A stretch of DNA of 64,000 bases. Source: Wolfiporia cocos (Eukaryota > Basidiomycota > Agaricomycetes > Polyporales > Phaeolaceae). Of the stretch, positions 32,923-45,983 are shown in pieces. The stretch spans positions 1 through 64,000 of the forward strand of contig JACCLO010000040.1 of the NCBI GenBank assembly GCA_029448655.1. Reading direction: 5' to 3'. Positions within the stretch are counted from its first letter, which is position 1, and the number at the start of each line of letters is the position of its first letter. Both the position numbers and the translations under genes were made by a program. Under the pieces are notes generated by a model. It worked only from the letters and a program-made list of their open reading frames with translations, was not told the DNA's origin and made no database searches.

Positions 32923-34862
32923 TTCGAGACCTTTTGCGGACGATCGCATTGAGTTGCTAAGGTGTATTTTTCGAATTCGGTTATTCTCCCCACAGAGAAA
33001 AGTTGAATCGAAGTGAAATCAAAAGTGAGGTAGCTAGCCTCGTGACGAATTTTGCGATTGGCGTGCGAAATTGTCGACTTCAATACAGGGGGGGACCGGT
33101 TGGAAACCGGTGTAGATTCGGCGATTGTGCGAGAATGCCGAATGAAGTGTGATTCTAGAAGCCTTGCGGCCTCCGCTACACTTCAAGGGAACGCGTATTA
33201 ATAGCGTGTGTCCCTTGTTTTCCTTTCCTCTAACCCAGATTGCAAGATTCAATGAAGTAATCTTGTTGCGATCTGTTTGTACATGGGTGGCTGGTGGAAA
33301 CAGCGCTGTACCCAATTATTTATAGACGCTTGTCAGACGTCTCTTCCCAATCGGATGGTAATTTCCTTGTCAGGAATTCCATTACCAAAAGGGGTGCCCC
33401 CGTTCTAAGGTTCTTTGTGACATGTGACCAAATGACAGATGCTCAATAACCCTGAATCCCCTTTTCAGGAGCGAAGACCGAAGTCAACGGGCGCCGACAG
33501 GATTAAGAATCTTAATCGACTTGGTACTTAGGCATTCCCATAGTAATAATAGTTATAAGCATATGTTTGCCAAGCGTACGCGATCCTACGTCGAGTAAGG
33601 TACTAGTATCGTTTTTCGATTGACTTATTGTACCTAAGACGTAAAAGGTTGCTTTATATGTACATAAGCGACCTTAACCAGGCTAGATAACCTGGGAACC
33701 AGCAGGTGACGCAGGATTTCCAGAGGCGAATACAAATGCTATTGGACGGTTTCTAAGCTACTTTACAAAGTAAGTAAGCTACTAGGAGCCGCCACTAAAA
33801 CTACATATTTATCTACTTATTGACTGGGATACCAGGGTACCTGAAAGAGAGCTCATCATCAGCGATCAACGCTGAGTGGTCATGTCTAACACAAGAAGAA
33901 CGGGGGCATGGTTAGGGGCGCCCTTGTCAGGACGCCGCGCGGAATTTAGCCGACAGGTGTCTTCATCGAAGCGCGCGACTTCCTTCTAGAAAGAGAGTCG
34001 GTGACTGCCAGCGCTTGATAAGCTGGGTCACATGGTTGGGAATAGGATACACAGCCCATTTCCTCGTGGAGATGAGCTGGAAAGTGGTCGCAGTATTACA
34101 CCGCGACCGGTCCGCGCTTTAGTGGTAAGGCTTGCCATCTATAGCCACCTGGGTGTCACATCAGGGCTAAAAAACCATCCGTCGATCTAAGATCGCGCAT
34201 TCACGAGCGCTCCACACATCAAGGATGGTGGGCAACGCCGCATGCTTCCGGTGGGGCCCCAACTCGGTTTAACCCAGGCTCGCACACCGAGCTGCCCGTA
34301 GGACTTACGCTATTGGCTACCGCGAGTGACCTCGGCTGGTTTGGCCTTGCGAGCCGCACCACCTCACCACTTGGATTCCCCGAAGGAGATCCCAAGCGGG
34401 CCCCTTACGCCTGGGGGGCGGCTTTGGAAGATTCCCACACCCAACTAAGGGAATACGCCGAAGCGCATATCCCTATGGGGATCCTACTGGTAGTGTTGGG
34501 TCCATGAACAGGGATTGCCATGCCAGGGGGTTGGGCGCGCACAGGCAGACCGGCTCCCCTCTTCTCAACAGGCGGGTCTCAACCGCTGACAGCCGCAACC
34601 TTGGCCAGGAAGCAGCCGTCTCTCCTTAACCCTGGAGTCGGGTTTGCAGGACCCTGCCGCTGATTAGGCAAGGCAGAGCCCACTGGGTGGCAGCAGGCCG
34701 CTAAGCCCAGCCACCGATGTATCCCATATCCACAACCACGGAGCATACATCCCCTTTGCAGGAGAGTAGCGGCCCCTGCGCTATCTCTAGACACCTGTTG
34801 GAGGAAAAACCCAGGCGCCACCCAGTTAAGGAGGCGCAGGGGGGTAGGTAGTTCTATTCTTA

Positions 34863-35966
34863 TGACACAGATGGCTCTGTGGGACTCACCAAGCCAGTAT
34901 CCTTGCGATGAACTAAGGCGACTAGGTGAGGTAGAGGTTATCAGACGCAATAGTAGGATGGAAGGTTCTTCTACGGCGTACGCCGAGAAGAATAGAACTG
35001 AAGTTATAGAGCGCTTGGCTCCTACTTATATACATGTGTATCGGGAAGGTCACGTGCTACTAGCTAGCTATGTCCTTACCGGGTTATGTGGCTTTGCCAA
35101 GTGGCGAAGCTTATCTTATCTGATGTTTTTAGTTACTCTATCTAGAATGGCCGTGGAAGGCCCTAATGGCCGACCCAATCGTAATAGAGGGATTTATGTC
35201 TTTATTGTGATGCTAACGCGGGCGCAGCCCGGGTATAGGTGAAGCCGGTTGCCGGATACCTTGCGGTATAATGGCGATTGCCGTGCTTCGTTGGATGACC
35301 AAGGCGAGGCGCCGAGGTCGTTATGCTATTGGGCCAGCAGGCACCGTAGCATGTGATATGTCCGGACCGGAAGGTTACCGGAACATTATGTTGGTCTTAG
35401 CCGTGAGGCGAGGACCGGTGTTTGGGCAACGCCGTGATGGCAGAAGCCCGGGACTTGGAGTACCGCCGAGTCCGTGGGAGGCCGAGAAGGCCGTGACCTA
35501 TAGCGATATTGCCTTGATTGCTAATATAGTGCTATTTGGCCGTGTTGCCATTATTATGCGAAGGCGTGGCGCGCCTGAGGTGCCATTGTGATCTAGGATC
35601 TTATGCCGCTGATGGGAAGCCGGGAAGGCCGACCCAATAGTACAAAGGCCGGAGGCACTGTTTGTACTTGTGGACATTATTATGCGAGCGTGCCGCGCTC
35701 GGCCTATCATTATGATCTAGATCTATGACGTGGCTGGTCTTGCTCTGTCGGGCGAGACCTGGTATGACGTAGCTAATACTATGCTATTGGACCGGAAGGT
35801 GCCGTAGCGTATGTAAGCTGGTCATGTGGTTGACGAGCCCAGTTAAGAGCTTGTCGTTGTGGCATGGGGGTTAACCCGTAGATAACTTGTAGGTAGACGT
35901 ATAAATCCCAGGTAAATTGCTATAATCATAGGAAAAATGCTGTAAGTCCCAGATAAATCTGTGACA
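34863..35966 (-). repeat. Array LTR 2 (1104 bp)
   Basis: Very similar to LTR 1, with scattered one- or two-base indels. It is not flanked by its own target duplication, which shows that it is an internal member of one inserted array rather than an independent insertion. Confidence 0.9.
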
Positions 35967-38900
35967 TTACCCCCGCTTTAGGTTTCATCGTCCCTGATGA
36001 AACTATTCCTCATTGTGTACGTCCCAAGAGCGGTATAACGCGTGATGACGAAGTGTCAAATGCCGTTATGGTGCTGCTTCAATTTGTCAATTGAACAGGG
36101 ATAAATGGGAGTTTCAGGACTTGTGGTGGAACCTGAGCGTGGAAGGCGATTTTATTCCTTATAGTGATTTGTAACGCGTGATAGCGAAGTGCTAAATGCC
36201 GTTACTAGCGATTATCAACGCGTGATGACCGAAAGGTCAAATGCCGTTGTTAGGGAGATGTAGTCGTGTTACTAGAGTGTGCTGTCATTGTGCATGCGGA
36301 TCCTAAGAGGAGGGACTCTCCTGTTATCGCTGAAGGTGTTCTAGTGCCTTTTCGCGACCTTGGTCGGATTATTGCTTTTGCTTATGACGTTACTCGTAGT
36401 AGAAGGCGATATGGAAATGGTCATCATATAGTGCCTTTGAATCTACTTGTAATCTGTATCTCCAATAGCTTGCCAAGCGTATTAGAGGGTGCATTGTGTC
36501 GTTGTACGTATTTCGGATAGCATTGTGCGATATTCCTTAGAGTGAGGGCTTCACTGTTAGCTCTGGAGATTTTCTAGTGTCTCTTCGAGCCCTTGGGCGG
36601 ATATGTTGCTTATGCGTAGTACCCATTGAGTGTGACATAGCGGTGCTTTTTCGACGTCTATTGCCTAGCGGTGAATGGGATTGCAAGTTCCTTCGTTCGC
36701 GTGGCGGGTGTCTTAGGCTTTGTGCTTGTACAGGGGTAATCCTACTTTGTACGACTTATGCGGTTTGAACGGTTATTAAAGGGCGTCGCCTTATGAACGT
36801 TTATGAGGCGTCGCCTCCCTAGTATCGCAAGTACTAAGCGTGTGACATTTGTCAATGCCCATTTGTTACAGGGGTTGTGTCCCCTAGTTAGATTGCTTCT
36901 ACGTAGCGATCTCTTCGGAGTCGTAAGTTCCGGAATGAAGCTGTGCCTTCGTTGTTGTATGCACTTATTTATTAACGAGTAGGCTTCTCGTGTAAAACCC
37001 CATAGTATAAGTACTAATCATTGTGCATTATGGTCAATGCTTATGATTGTATTCCCTGATACTGTAGTGTCGTTGCCGTAGTGAGGCCTTATTGGGTAAC
37101 CGTGAGAACATACATCCTTGTCAGGAGTTGTCTCGTATAGGTGTATCCCGTAAGGGCTGAAGTCCCATGGTGGCGATGACGGTAGTTTCCAATGTGCTTG
37201 TATGTCGTTAAAGTCGTTCTTCGATTGAGTATGACATTGTAAGCGTGGGAACTGGGATGATCGTTGGGGAAGGGTATATTTCGCTATTGGATAGATAGCT
37301 ACTATATTCCTATTACAGGGTTGTCGTCCATATACGAATAGGACAGTACGAGCATGAATGAGGGTAATCGGGCCTCTTAGTGCATGTCGTTTGTTGCTTT
37401 AATGACCGTAAGGTTCATTTGTAAGCGTGGGATAGTGGACTTGTTAAGGTCCTAGGTGCGAAATTAGGGTTTCCACCCCCTCTTTCACGTTTGATCTCCC
37501 GATCAAACCTATCCAGATGGTTTTGGTTTTTAAAGAGGTTAAACCGCCTCTATACCCAGATAAGGGTGGGTGGATGTGGGCCGAAGGTATTCTTGACGTA
37601 TATCCATATACGGCTGTATCCAGTGTAGTCGCTCGCATATGCGACCAGATTTTTATACTAAGGTTTCCAAGCCCTAGTTTGTCGGAATCGAAGGGTTTTC
37701 CAGGCCCATATTCGATGTAGTGACGAGATGTAATCCTTTCTTGACGTAAGGATACAGATCCGGATTTATTTATTACGCGTCTCGACGGCGTAGGTTTCCG
37801 TAAACCAAGCAATTAAATGATAACCGATTGCCAAATCGGCTTGATTGAATTAATAAGGGGACTCCCTTGTTATCTCTGGAAGTTTTCGAGTGCTTCTTCG
37901 AGACCTTTTGCGGACGATCGCATTGAGTTGCTAAGGTGTATTTTTCGAATTCGGTTATTCTCCCCACAGAGAAAAGTTGAATCGAAGTGAAATCAAAAGT
38001 GAGGTAGCTAGCCTCGTGACGAATTTTGCGATTGGCGTGCGAAATTGTCGACTTCAATACAGGGGGGACCGGTTGGAAACCGGTGTAGATTCGGCGATTG
38101 TGCGAGAATGCCGAATGAAGTGTGATTCTAGAAGCCTTGCGGCCTCCGCTACACTTCAAGGGAACGCGTATTAATAGCGTGTGTCCCTTGTTTTCCTTTC
38201 CTCTAACCCAGATTGCAAGATTCAATGAAGTAATCTTGTTGCGATCTGTTTGTACATGGGTGGCTGGTGGAAACAGCGCTGTACCCAATTATTTATAGAC
38301 GCTTGTCAGACGTCTCTTCCCAATCGGATGGTAATTTCCTTGTCAGGAATTCCATTACCAAAAGGGGTGCCCCGTTCTAAGGTTCTTTGTGACATGTGAC
38401 CAAATGACAGATGCTCAATAACCCGAATCCCCTTTCAGGAGCGAAGACCGAAGTCAAACGGGCGCCGATAGATTAAGAATCTTAATCGACTTGGTACTTA
38501 GGCATTCCCATAGTAATAATAGTTATAAGCATATGTTTGCCAAGCGTACGCGATCCTACGTCGAGTAAGGTACTAGTATCGTTTTTCGATTGACTTATTG
38601 TACCTAAGACGTAAAAGGTTGCTTTATATGTACATAAGCGACCTTAACCAGGCTAGATAACCTGGGAACCAGCAGGTGACGCAGGATTTCCAGAGGCGAA
38701 TACAAATGCTATTGGACGGTTTCTAAGCTACTTTACAAAGTAAGTAAGCTACTAGGAGCCGCCACTAAAACTACATATTTATCTACTTATTGACTGGGAT
38801 ACCAGGGTACCTGAAAGAGAGCTCATCATCAGCGATCAACGCTGAGTGGTCATGTCTAACACAAGAAGAACGGGGGCATGGTTAGGGGCGCCCTTGTCAG

Positions 38901-39826
38901 GACGCCGCGCGGAATTTAGCCGACAGGTGTCTTCATCGAAGCGCGCGACTTCCTTCTAGAAAGAGAGTCGGTGACTGCCAGCGCTTGATAAGCTGGGTCA
39001 CATGGTTGGGAATAGGATACACAGCCCATTTCCTCGTGGAGATGAGCTGGAAAGTGGTCGCAGTATTACACCGCGACCGGTCCGCGCTTTAGTGGTAAGG
39101 CTTGCCATCTATAGCCACCTGGGTGTCACATCAGGGCTAAAAACCCATCCGTCGATCTAAGATCGCGCATTCACGAGCGCTCCACACATCAAGGATGGTG
39201 GGCAACGCCGCATGCTTCCGGTGGGGCCCCAACTCGGTTTAACCCAGGCTCGCACACCGAGCTGCCCGTAGGACTTACGCTATTGGCTACCGCGAGTGAC
39301 CTCGGCTGGTTTGGCCTTGCGAGCCGCACCACCTCACCACTTGGATTCCCCGAAGGAGATCCCAAGCGGGCCCCTTACGCCTGGGGGGCGGCTTTGGAAG
39401 ATTCCCACACCCAACTAAGGGAATACGCCGAAGCGCATATCCCTATGGGGATCCTACTGGTAGTGTTGGGTCCCTGAACAGGGATTGCCAAGACAGGGGG
39501 CTGCGCGCACACAGGCAGACGGTCCCCTTTTCCCAATAGGCGGGTCTCAACCGCTGGCACCAGCAACCTTGTCAGGAAGCCGGCGCCTCTCCTTAACCCT
39601 GGAGTCGGGTTCGCAGGACGCATGCTGCTGATTAGGCAAGCAGCGCCCCACTGGGTGGCAGCAGGCCGCTAAGCCCGCCGCCGATGTATCCCAATCCGCA
39701 ACCACGGAGCATACATCCCCTTTGCAGGAGAGTAGCGGCCCCTGCGCTATCTCAGACACCTGTTGGAGGAAAAACCCAGGCGCCACCAGTTAAGGAGGCG
39801 CAGGGGGGTAGGTAGTTCTATTCTTA
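35967..39826 (-). other. Array internal domain 2
   Basis: 3860 bp, nearly identical to domain 1 (only a few small differences found by eye, for instance near 36950 and 38055). It carries the same hairpin motifs at matching offsets (first at about 36037). No coding motif. Confidence 0.85.
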
Positions 39827-40936
39827 TGACACAGATGGCTCTGTGGGACTCACCAAGCCAGTATCCTTGCGATGAACTAAGGCGACTTAGGTGATGTAAG
39901 AGGTTATCAGACGCGATAGGAGGTAGGAGGTTCTTCTACGGCGTACGCCGAGAAGAAGAGAACTGAAGTTAAAGAGCGCTTGGCTCCTACTTATATACAT
40001 TGTGTCGGGAGGGCACGTGCTACTAGCTAGCGGTTGCCTTACCGGGTTATGTGGCTTTGCCAAGTGGCGAAGCTTATCTTATCTGACTGTTTATGTACTC
40101 TATCTAGAATGGCCGTGGAAGGCCCTAATGGCCGACCCAATCGTAATAGAGGGATTATGTCTTTATTGTGTTGCTAACGCGGGCGCAGCCCGGGTATAGG
40201 TGAAGCCGGTTGCCGGATACCTTGCGGCATAATGGCGATTGGCCGTGCTTCGTTGATGACCAAGGCGAGACGCCGAGGTCGTTATGCCTATTGGACGGAA
40301 GGTACCGTAGGCATGTGTTACATGTCCCGGTACCGGAATGGTTACCGGGACATGTATTGGTCTTAGCCGTGAGGCGAGGACCGGTGTTTGGGCAACGCCG
40401 TGATGGCAGAAGCCCGGGACTTGGAGAACGCCGAGTCCGTGGGAGGCCGAGAAGGCCGTAGCCTATAGCGATATAGCCTTGGTGCTAATTATAGTGCTGT
40501 ATTTGGTCCGTGTTGCCATTATTATGCGAAGGCGTGGCGCGCCTGAGGTGCCATTGTGATCAAGGATCTTATGGCGGTGGGAAGCCGGGAAGGCCGACCC
40601 AATAGTACAAGGCCGCGAGGCACTGTTTGTACATGTGGACATTATTATGCGAGCGTGCCGCGCTCGGCCTATCATTATGATCTAAGATCTATGACGTGGC
40701 TGGTCTTGCTCTGACGGGCGAGACCTGTATGACGTATGCTGTAGTGTTGCTATTGGACGTGGTTGTACCGTAGCGTTACGTAAGCTAGTCATGTGGTTGA
40801 TAAGCCCAGTTAAGAGCTTGTCGTGGTGGCAATGGGAGTTAACCCGTAGATAACTTGTAGGTAGACGTATAAATCCCAGGTAAATTGCTATAATCGTATA
40901 GGAAAAATGCTGTAAGCCCCAGATAAATCTGTGACA
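39827..40936 (-). repeat. Array LTR 3 (1110 bp)
   Basis: Same family as LTRs 1 and 2; no own target duplication. Several private indels. Confidence 0.9.
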
Positions 40937-43900
40937 TTACCCCCGCTTTAGGTTTCATCGTCCCTGATGAAACCTATTCCTCATTATGTATGTCCCAAGA
41001 GCGGTATAACGCGTGATTGACGAAGTGTCAAATGCCGTTGCTGTGCTGCCATTACATGTATGTTGTATGCAGGGATAAGATGGAGTTTCAGGACTTGGTA
41101 GTGGAGCCTGAGCGTATGGGATAGCGATTTTATTCCTTAAAGTGATTTGTAACGCGTGATAGCGGAGTGCTAAATGCTGTTACTAGCGAATTATCAACGC
41201 GTGATGACCGAAAGGTCAAATGCCGTTGTTTGGGGATTGTAGTTGTGTTACTAGAGTGTTTTGTCATTGTGCACGCGGATCCTGGAAGGAGGGGCTCTCC
41301 TGTTATCGCTGAAGGTGTTCTAGTGCCTTTTCGCGATCTTTGTCGGAATGTTGCTTTTGCTTATGACGTTACTCGTAGTAGAAGGCGATATGGAAATGGT
41401 CATCATATAGTGCCTTTGAGTCTACTAGTAATCTATACTCCAATAGCTTGCCAAGCGTATTAGAGGGTGCATTGTGTCGTTGTACAGTTTTTCGGATAGC
41501 ATTGTGCGATATTCCTCAGAGTGAGGGCTTCACTGTTAGCTCTGGAGATTTTCTAGTGTCTCTTCGAGCCCTTGGGCGGATATGTTGCTTATGCGTAGTA
41601 CCCATTGAGTGTAACATAGCGGTGCTTTTTCGACGTCTATTGCCTAGCGGTGAATGGATTAGCATGGTTCCTTTCATTCGCATGCGGGTGTCTTAGGCTT
41701 TTGTGCTTGTACAGGGGTAATCCTACTTTGTACGACTTATGCGGTTGAACGGTTATTAAAGGGACGTCGCCTTATGAACGTTATGAGGCGTCGCCTCCCT
41801 AGTATCGCAAGTACTAAGCGTGATGACATTTGTCAATGCCCATTGTTACAGGGGTTGTGTCCCCTAGTTAGATTGCTTCTAATGTAGCGAATCTCTTCGG
41901 GAGTCGTAAGTTCCGGAATGAAGCTGTGCCTTCGTGGTTGTATGCACTATTTATTAACGAGTAGGCTTCTCGTGTAAACCCCATAGTATAGGTACTAATC
42001 ATTGTGCATTATGGTCAATGCTTATGATTGTATTCCCTAGATACTGTAGTGTCGTTGCCGTAGTGAGGCCTTATTGGGTAACCGTGAGAACATACATCCT
42101 TGTCAGGAGTTGTCTCGTAAAGGTATATCCCGTAAGGGCTGAAGTCACGTGGTGGCGATGACGGTAGTTTCCAATGTGCTTGTATGTCGTTAAAGTCGTT
42201 CTTCGATTGAGTATGACATTGTAAGCGTGGGAACTGGATGATCTTGGGGAAGGATATATTTCGCTATTTGGATAGATAGCTACTATATTCCTATTACAGG
42301 TTGTCGTCCATATACGAATAGGACAGTACGAGCATGAAATGAGGGTAATCAGGCCTCTTAGTGCATGTCGTTTGTTGCTTTCAAGACCGTAAGGTACTGT
42401 TGTAATGCGTGGGATAGCGGACTTTTGAAGGTCCAGAATGCGGATTAGGGTTCTCACCCCCTCTTCCACGTTTGATCTCCCGATCAACCTATTCCGTTGG
42501 TTTTGGTTTTAAAGAGGTTAAACCGCCTCTATAACCCAAATAAGGGTGGGTGGATGTGGGCGAAGGTATTGTTGAACATATATCCATGTACTGGCTGTAT
42601 CCAGGCGCTCGCATATGCGACAAGAATTTTTTATACTAAGGTTTCCATGCCCTAGTTTGTCGATACCGAAGCGTTTCTCAGGCTCTTGTTCGGTGTAGTG
42701 ACGAAGATGTATTCCTAATCGGGAGATAGGAAACAGATCCGGATTAATGATTACGTGTCTCGACGACGTAGGTTCCGTTAAACCAGCACTTGTAATGATA
42801 TCGATTGCCAAATCGGAGTGATTGTTCCTAAAGATGGGGCTCATCTGTTACTTCGGCGGATTTTCGAGTTTCCGTTTGAAGCCTTTTTGCGCGACGAATG
42901 CCATTTATTGCTAGTGTGAATTCCAAATACAGTTGTTCGTCCCCACCAGAGAAAAGATGTCGTATTGGACGTGCAATCGTAAGTGAGATAGCTAGTCTAT
43001 TACAATATTTGCGCTTGGCGTGCGCAATTTGTCGATCGGATTCGGGGGGGGACCGGTTTGGACCCGGTTGTGAATTCGGCGATGTGCGAAGATGCCGAAT
43101 GAAGTGTGATTTCTGGAAGTCTGACGACCTCCGCTACACTTCAAGGGAATGCGTATCAATAGCGTGTTGTCCCTTGTTTTCCCTTCCTCTAACCCAGATT
43201 GCGAAGATTCAATTAAGTAATCTATTGCGATCGGTTTGTACGTGGAACGCCGGTGAGAACGGCAGCTGTCTCCAATTATTTATAGACGCTTGTCAACGTC
43301 TCTTCCCAAACGGATGGTAATTTCCTTGTCAGGAGATTCCATTACCGAAAGGGGTGCCCCCGTTCTAAGGTTCTTAACGAATTGCAATGACCGTGACTAA
43401 TGCTCAATAACCCGAATCCCCTTTTCAGGAGCGAAGACCGAGTCAAACGGGCGCCGATGGATTATGGTAATCCTTATCGACTTGGTAATAGGTATTCCCA
43501 CAGTAATTGATAGTATAAGCATATATTTGCCTAGCGTACGCGATCCTACGTCGGGTAAGGTACTAGTATCGTTTTTCGATTGACTTATTGTACCTAAGAC
43601 GTAAAAGGTTGCTTTTTCATGTAATAGCGACCTTAACCAGCTAGATAACCTGGGAACCAGACAGGTGACGCAGGATTCCAGAGGCGAATACAAATGCTAT
43701 GGACGGTTTCTAAGCTACTTTACAAAGTAAGTAAGCTACTAGGAGCCGCCACTAAAACTACATATTTATCTACTTATTGACTGGGATACCAGGGTACCTG
43801 AAAGAGAGCTCATCATCAGCGATCAACGCTGAGTGGTCATGTCTAACACAAGAAGAACGGGGGCATGGTTAGGGGCGCCCTTGTCAGGACGCCGCGCGGA

Positions 43901-44800
43901 ATTTAGCCGACAGGTGTCTTCATCGAAGCGCGCGACTTCCTTCTAGAAAGAGAGTCGGTGACTGCCAGCGCTTGATAAGCTGGGTCACATGGTTGGGAAT
44001 AGGATACACAGCCCATTTCCTCGTGGAGATGAGCTGGAAAGTGGTCGCAGTATTACACCGCGACCGGTCGCGCTTTAGTGGTAAGGCTTGCCATCTATAG
44101 CCACCTGGGTGTCACATCAGGGCTAAAAAACCATCGTCGATCTAAGATCGCGCATTCACGAGCGCTCCACACATCAAGGATGGTGGGCAACGCCGCATGC
44201 TTCCGGTGGGGCCCCAACTCGGTTTAACCCAGGCTCGCACACCGAGCTGCCCGTAGGATTACGCTATTGGCTACCGCGAGTGACCTCGGCTGGTTTGGCC
44301 TTGCGAGCCGCACACCTCACCACTTGGATTCCCCGAAGGAGATCCCAAGCGGGCCCCTTACGCCTGGGGGGCGGCTTTGGAAGATTCCCACACCCAACTA
44401 AGGGAATACGCCGAAGCGCATATCCCTATGGGGATCCTACTGGTAGTGTTGGGTCCCTGAACAGGGATTGCCAAGACAGGGGGCTGCGCGCACACAGGCA
44501 GACGGTCCCCTTTTCCCAATAGGCGGGTCTCAACCGCTGGCACCAGCAACCTTGTCAGGAAGCGGCGCTCTCCTTAACCCTGGAGTCTCCCGGGTTCCCA
44601 GGACGCATGCTGCTGTTAGCAAGCAGCGCACCACTGGGTGGCAGCGCCGACTAAGCCCGCCGCCGATTATCCCATCCCAACCACGGAGCATACATCCCCT
44701 TTCGCAGGAGGTAAGCCGGCCCCACGCTAACTCAGACACCTGTAGGAGAAAAACCCAGGCTCCACCATTTAGGAGCCAGGGGTAGGTAGTTCTCTTCTTA
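40937..44800 (-). other. Array internal domain 3 (mosaic)
   Basis: 3864 bp. From about 40940 to 43740 it differs from domains 1 and 2 by many substitutions and single-base indels, whereas 43740-44500 is almost identical to them. Hairpin motifs are kept, with compensating changes at 42832-42874. No coding motif. Confidence 0.8.
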
Positions 44801-45896
44801 TGACACAATTGCTCGTGGGGACTCACCAAGCCAGTACCTGCGATAACTAGGCGCCTTAGGTGAGGAAGAGGTTATCAGGCACGGTCTAGGTTGAAGGTTC
44901 CTCTAAAACGGCGCACTAGCCGAGAAGATGAACTAAAGTTAACGAGCGGCTTGGCTTCCTACTATATACATGTGTGCGGGAAGGTCACGTGCTACTAGCT
45001 TGCTATGTCCTTATCCGGTTATGTGTCTTTGCCACGTGGCGAAGCTTATCTTATCTGATGTTAGTTACTCTATCTAGAATGGCCGTGGAAGGCCCTAATG
45101 GCCGACCCAATCGTAATAGAGGGATTATGTCTTTATGGTGATGCTAACGCGGGCGCAGCCCGGGTATAGGTGAAGCCGGTTGCCGGATACCTTGCGGTAT
45201 AATGGCGATTGGCCGTGCTTCGTTGGATGACCAAGGCGAGGACGCCGAGGTCGTTATGCTATTGGGCCAGCAGGCACCGTAGCATGTGATATGTCCCGGA
45301 CCGGATGGTTACCGGAGCATGTGTTGGTCTTAGCCGTGAGGCGAGGACCGGTGTTTGGGCAACGCCGTGATGGCAGAAGCCCGGGACTTGGAGAACGCCG
45401 AGTCCGTGGGATGGCCGAGAAGGCCGAGCCTATAGCGATATTGCCTTGATGCTAATATAGTGCTATTTGGCCGTGTTGCCATTATTATGCGAAGGCGTGG
45501 CGCGCCTGAGGTGCCATTGTGATCAAGGATCTTATGGCGGTGGGAAGCCGGGAAGGCCGACCCAATAGTACAAGGCCGCGAGGCACTGTTTGTACATGTG
45601 GACATTATTATGCGAGCGTGCCGCGCTCGGCCTATCATTATGATCTAAGATCTATGACGTGGCTGGTCTTGCTCTGACGGGCGAGACCTGTATGACGTAG
45701 CTGTAGCTATGCTATTGGACCGGAAGGTGCCGTAGCGTTATGTAAGCTGGTCATGTGGTTGATAAGCCCAGTTAAGAGCTTGTCGTGGTGGCAATGGGAG
45801 TTAACCCGTAGATAACTTGTAGTTAGACGTATAAATCCCAGGTAAATTGCTATAATCGTAGGAAAAATGCTGTAAGCCCCAGATAAATCTGTGACA
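44801..45896 (-). repeat. Array LTR 4 (1096 bp)
   Basis: Starts TGACACAATTGCTCG, diverged at its left end, and finishes CTGTGACA before ACCCG. As the rightmost LTR it is the 5' LTR of the array and would drive its transcription. Confidence 0.88.
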
Positions 45897-45983
45897 ACCC
45901 GAAAAATTCGAAGTATGGTCGGATCATCTGAACCTAACCTACTTCAAGACGGCTCAGAAGCTCACCAGGAGACAGGCAAGATG
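45897..45983 (+). pseudogene. Second chromovirus pol, part 2: RNase H piece
   Basis: Reads [20 protein letters not shown], then LTRRQAR, the end of RNase H (SDHLNLTY motif). It lies between the tandem array and the next solo LTR. Relative to part 1 the frame is off by one base at the CCCG junction. Confidence 0.85.

Larger units (their letters stand above)
30996..34862 (-). other. Array internal domain 1 (non-coding)
   Basis: 3867 bp. The longest open frames (about 120 residues at 32469-32837) show no family motif and lie in both near-identical copies by descent. Repeated small hairpins with compensating stem changes occur at 31065-31276, 31336-31394, 31570-31626 and 32880-32922. A perfect 8-bp hairpin beside the purine tract lies at 31010-31031. 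The PBS-side third (33.75-34.86 kb) is the part best conserved in all three copies. Confidence 0.8.
29902..45896 (-). mobile_element. Tandem LARD-like array: four LTRs and three non-coding internal domains
   Basis: The 15,995-bp insertion is flanked by one perfect 5-bp duplication, ACCCG (29897-29901 and 45897-45901). The order is LTR 29902-30995, internal 30996-34862, LTR 34863-35966, internal 35967-39826, LTR 39827-40936, internal 40937-44800, LTR 44801-45896. On the minus strand a purine tract AAAGCGGGGGTAA (or close variants) precedes each downstream LTR, and a self-priming site follows each upstream LTR, so orientation is minus. No reverse transcriptase, gag or integrase motif occurs in any internal domain. 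Non-autonomous elements of this size class with conserved non-coding interiors are called LARDs in plants. The array probably arose by LTR-LTR recombination or by integration of a cDNA multimer. Confidence 0.88.

Noticed and set aside
29902..45896. Tandem copies as rDNA or a satellite
   Set aside because: No rRNA sequence was recognised. Each unit has LTR ends, a purine tract and a primer site, and the whole sits between a 5-bp target duplication.
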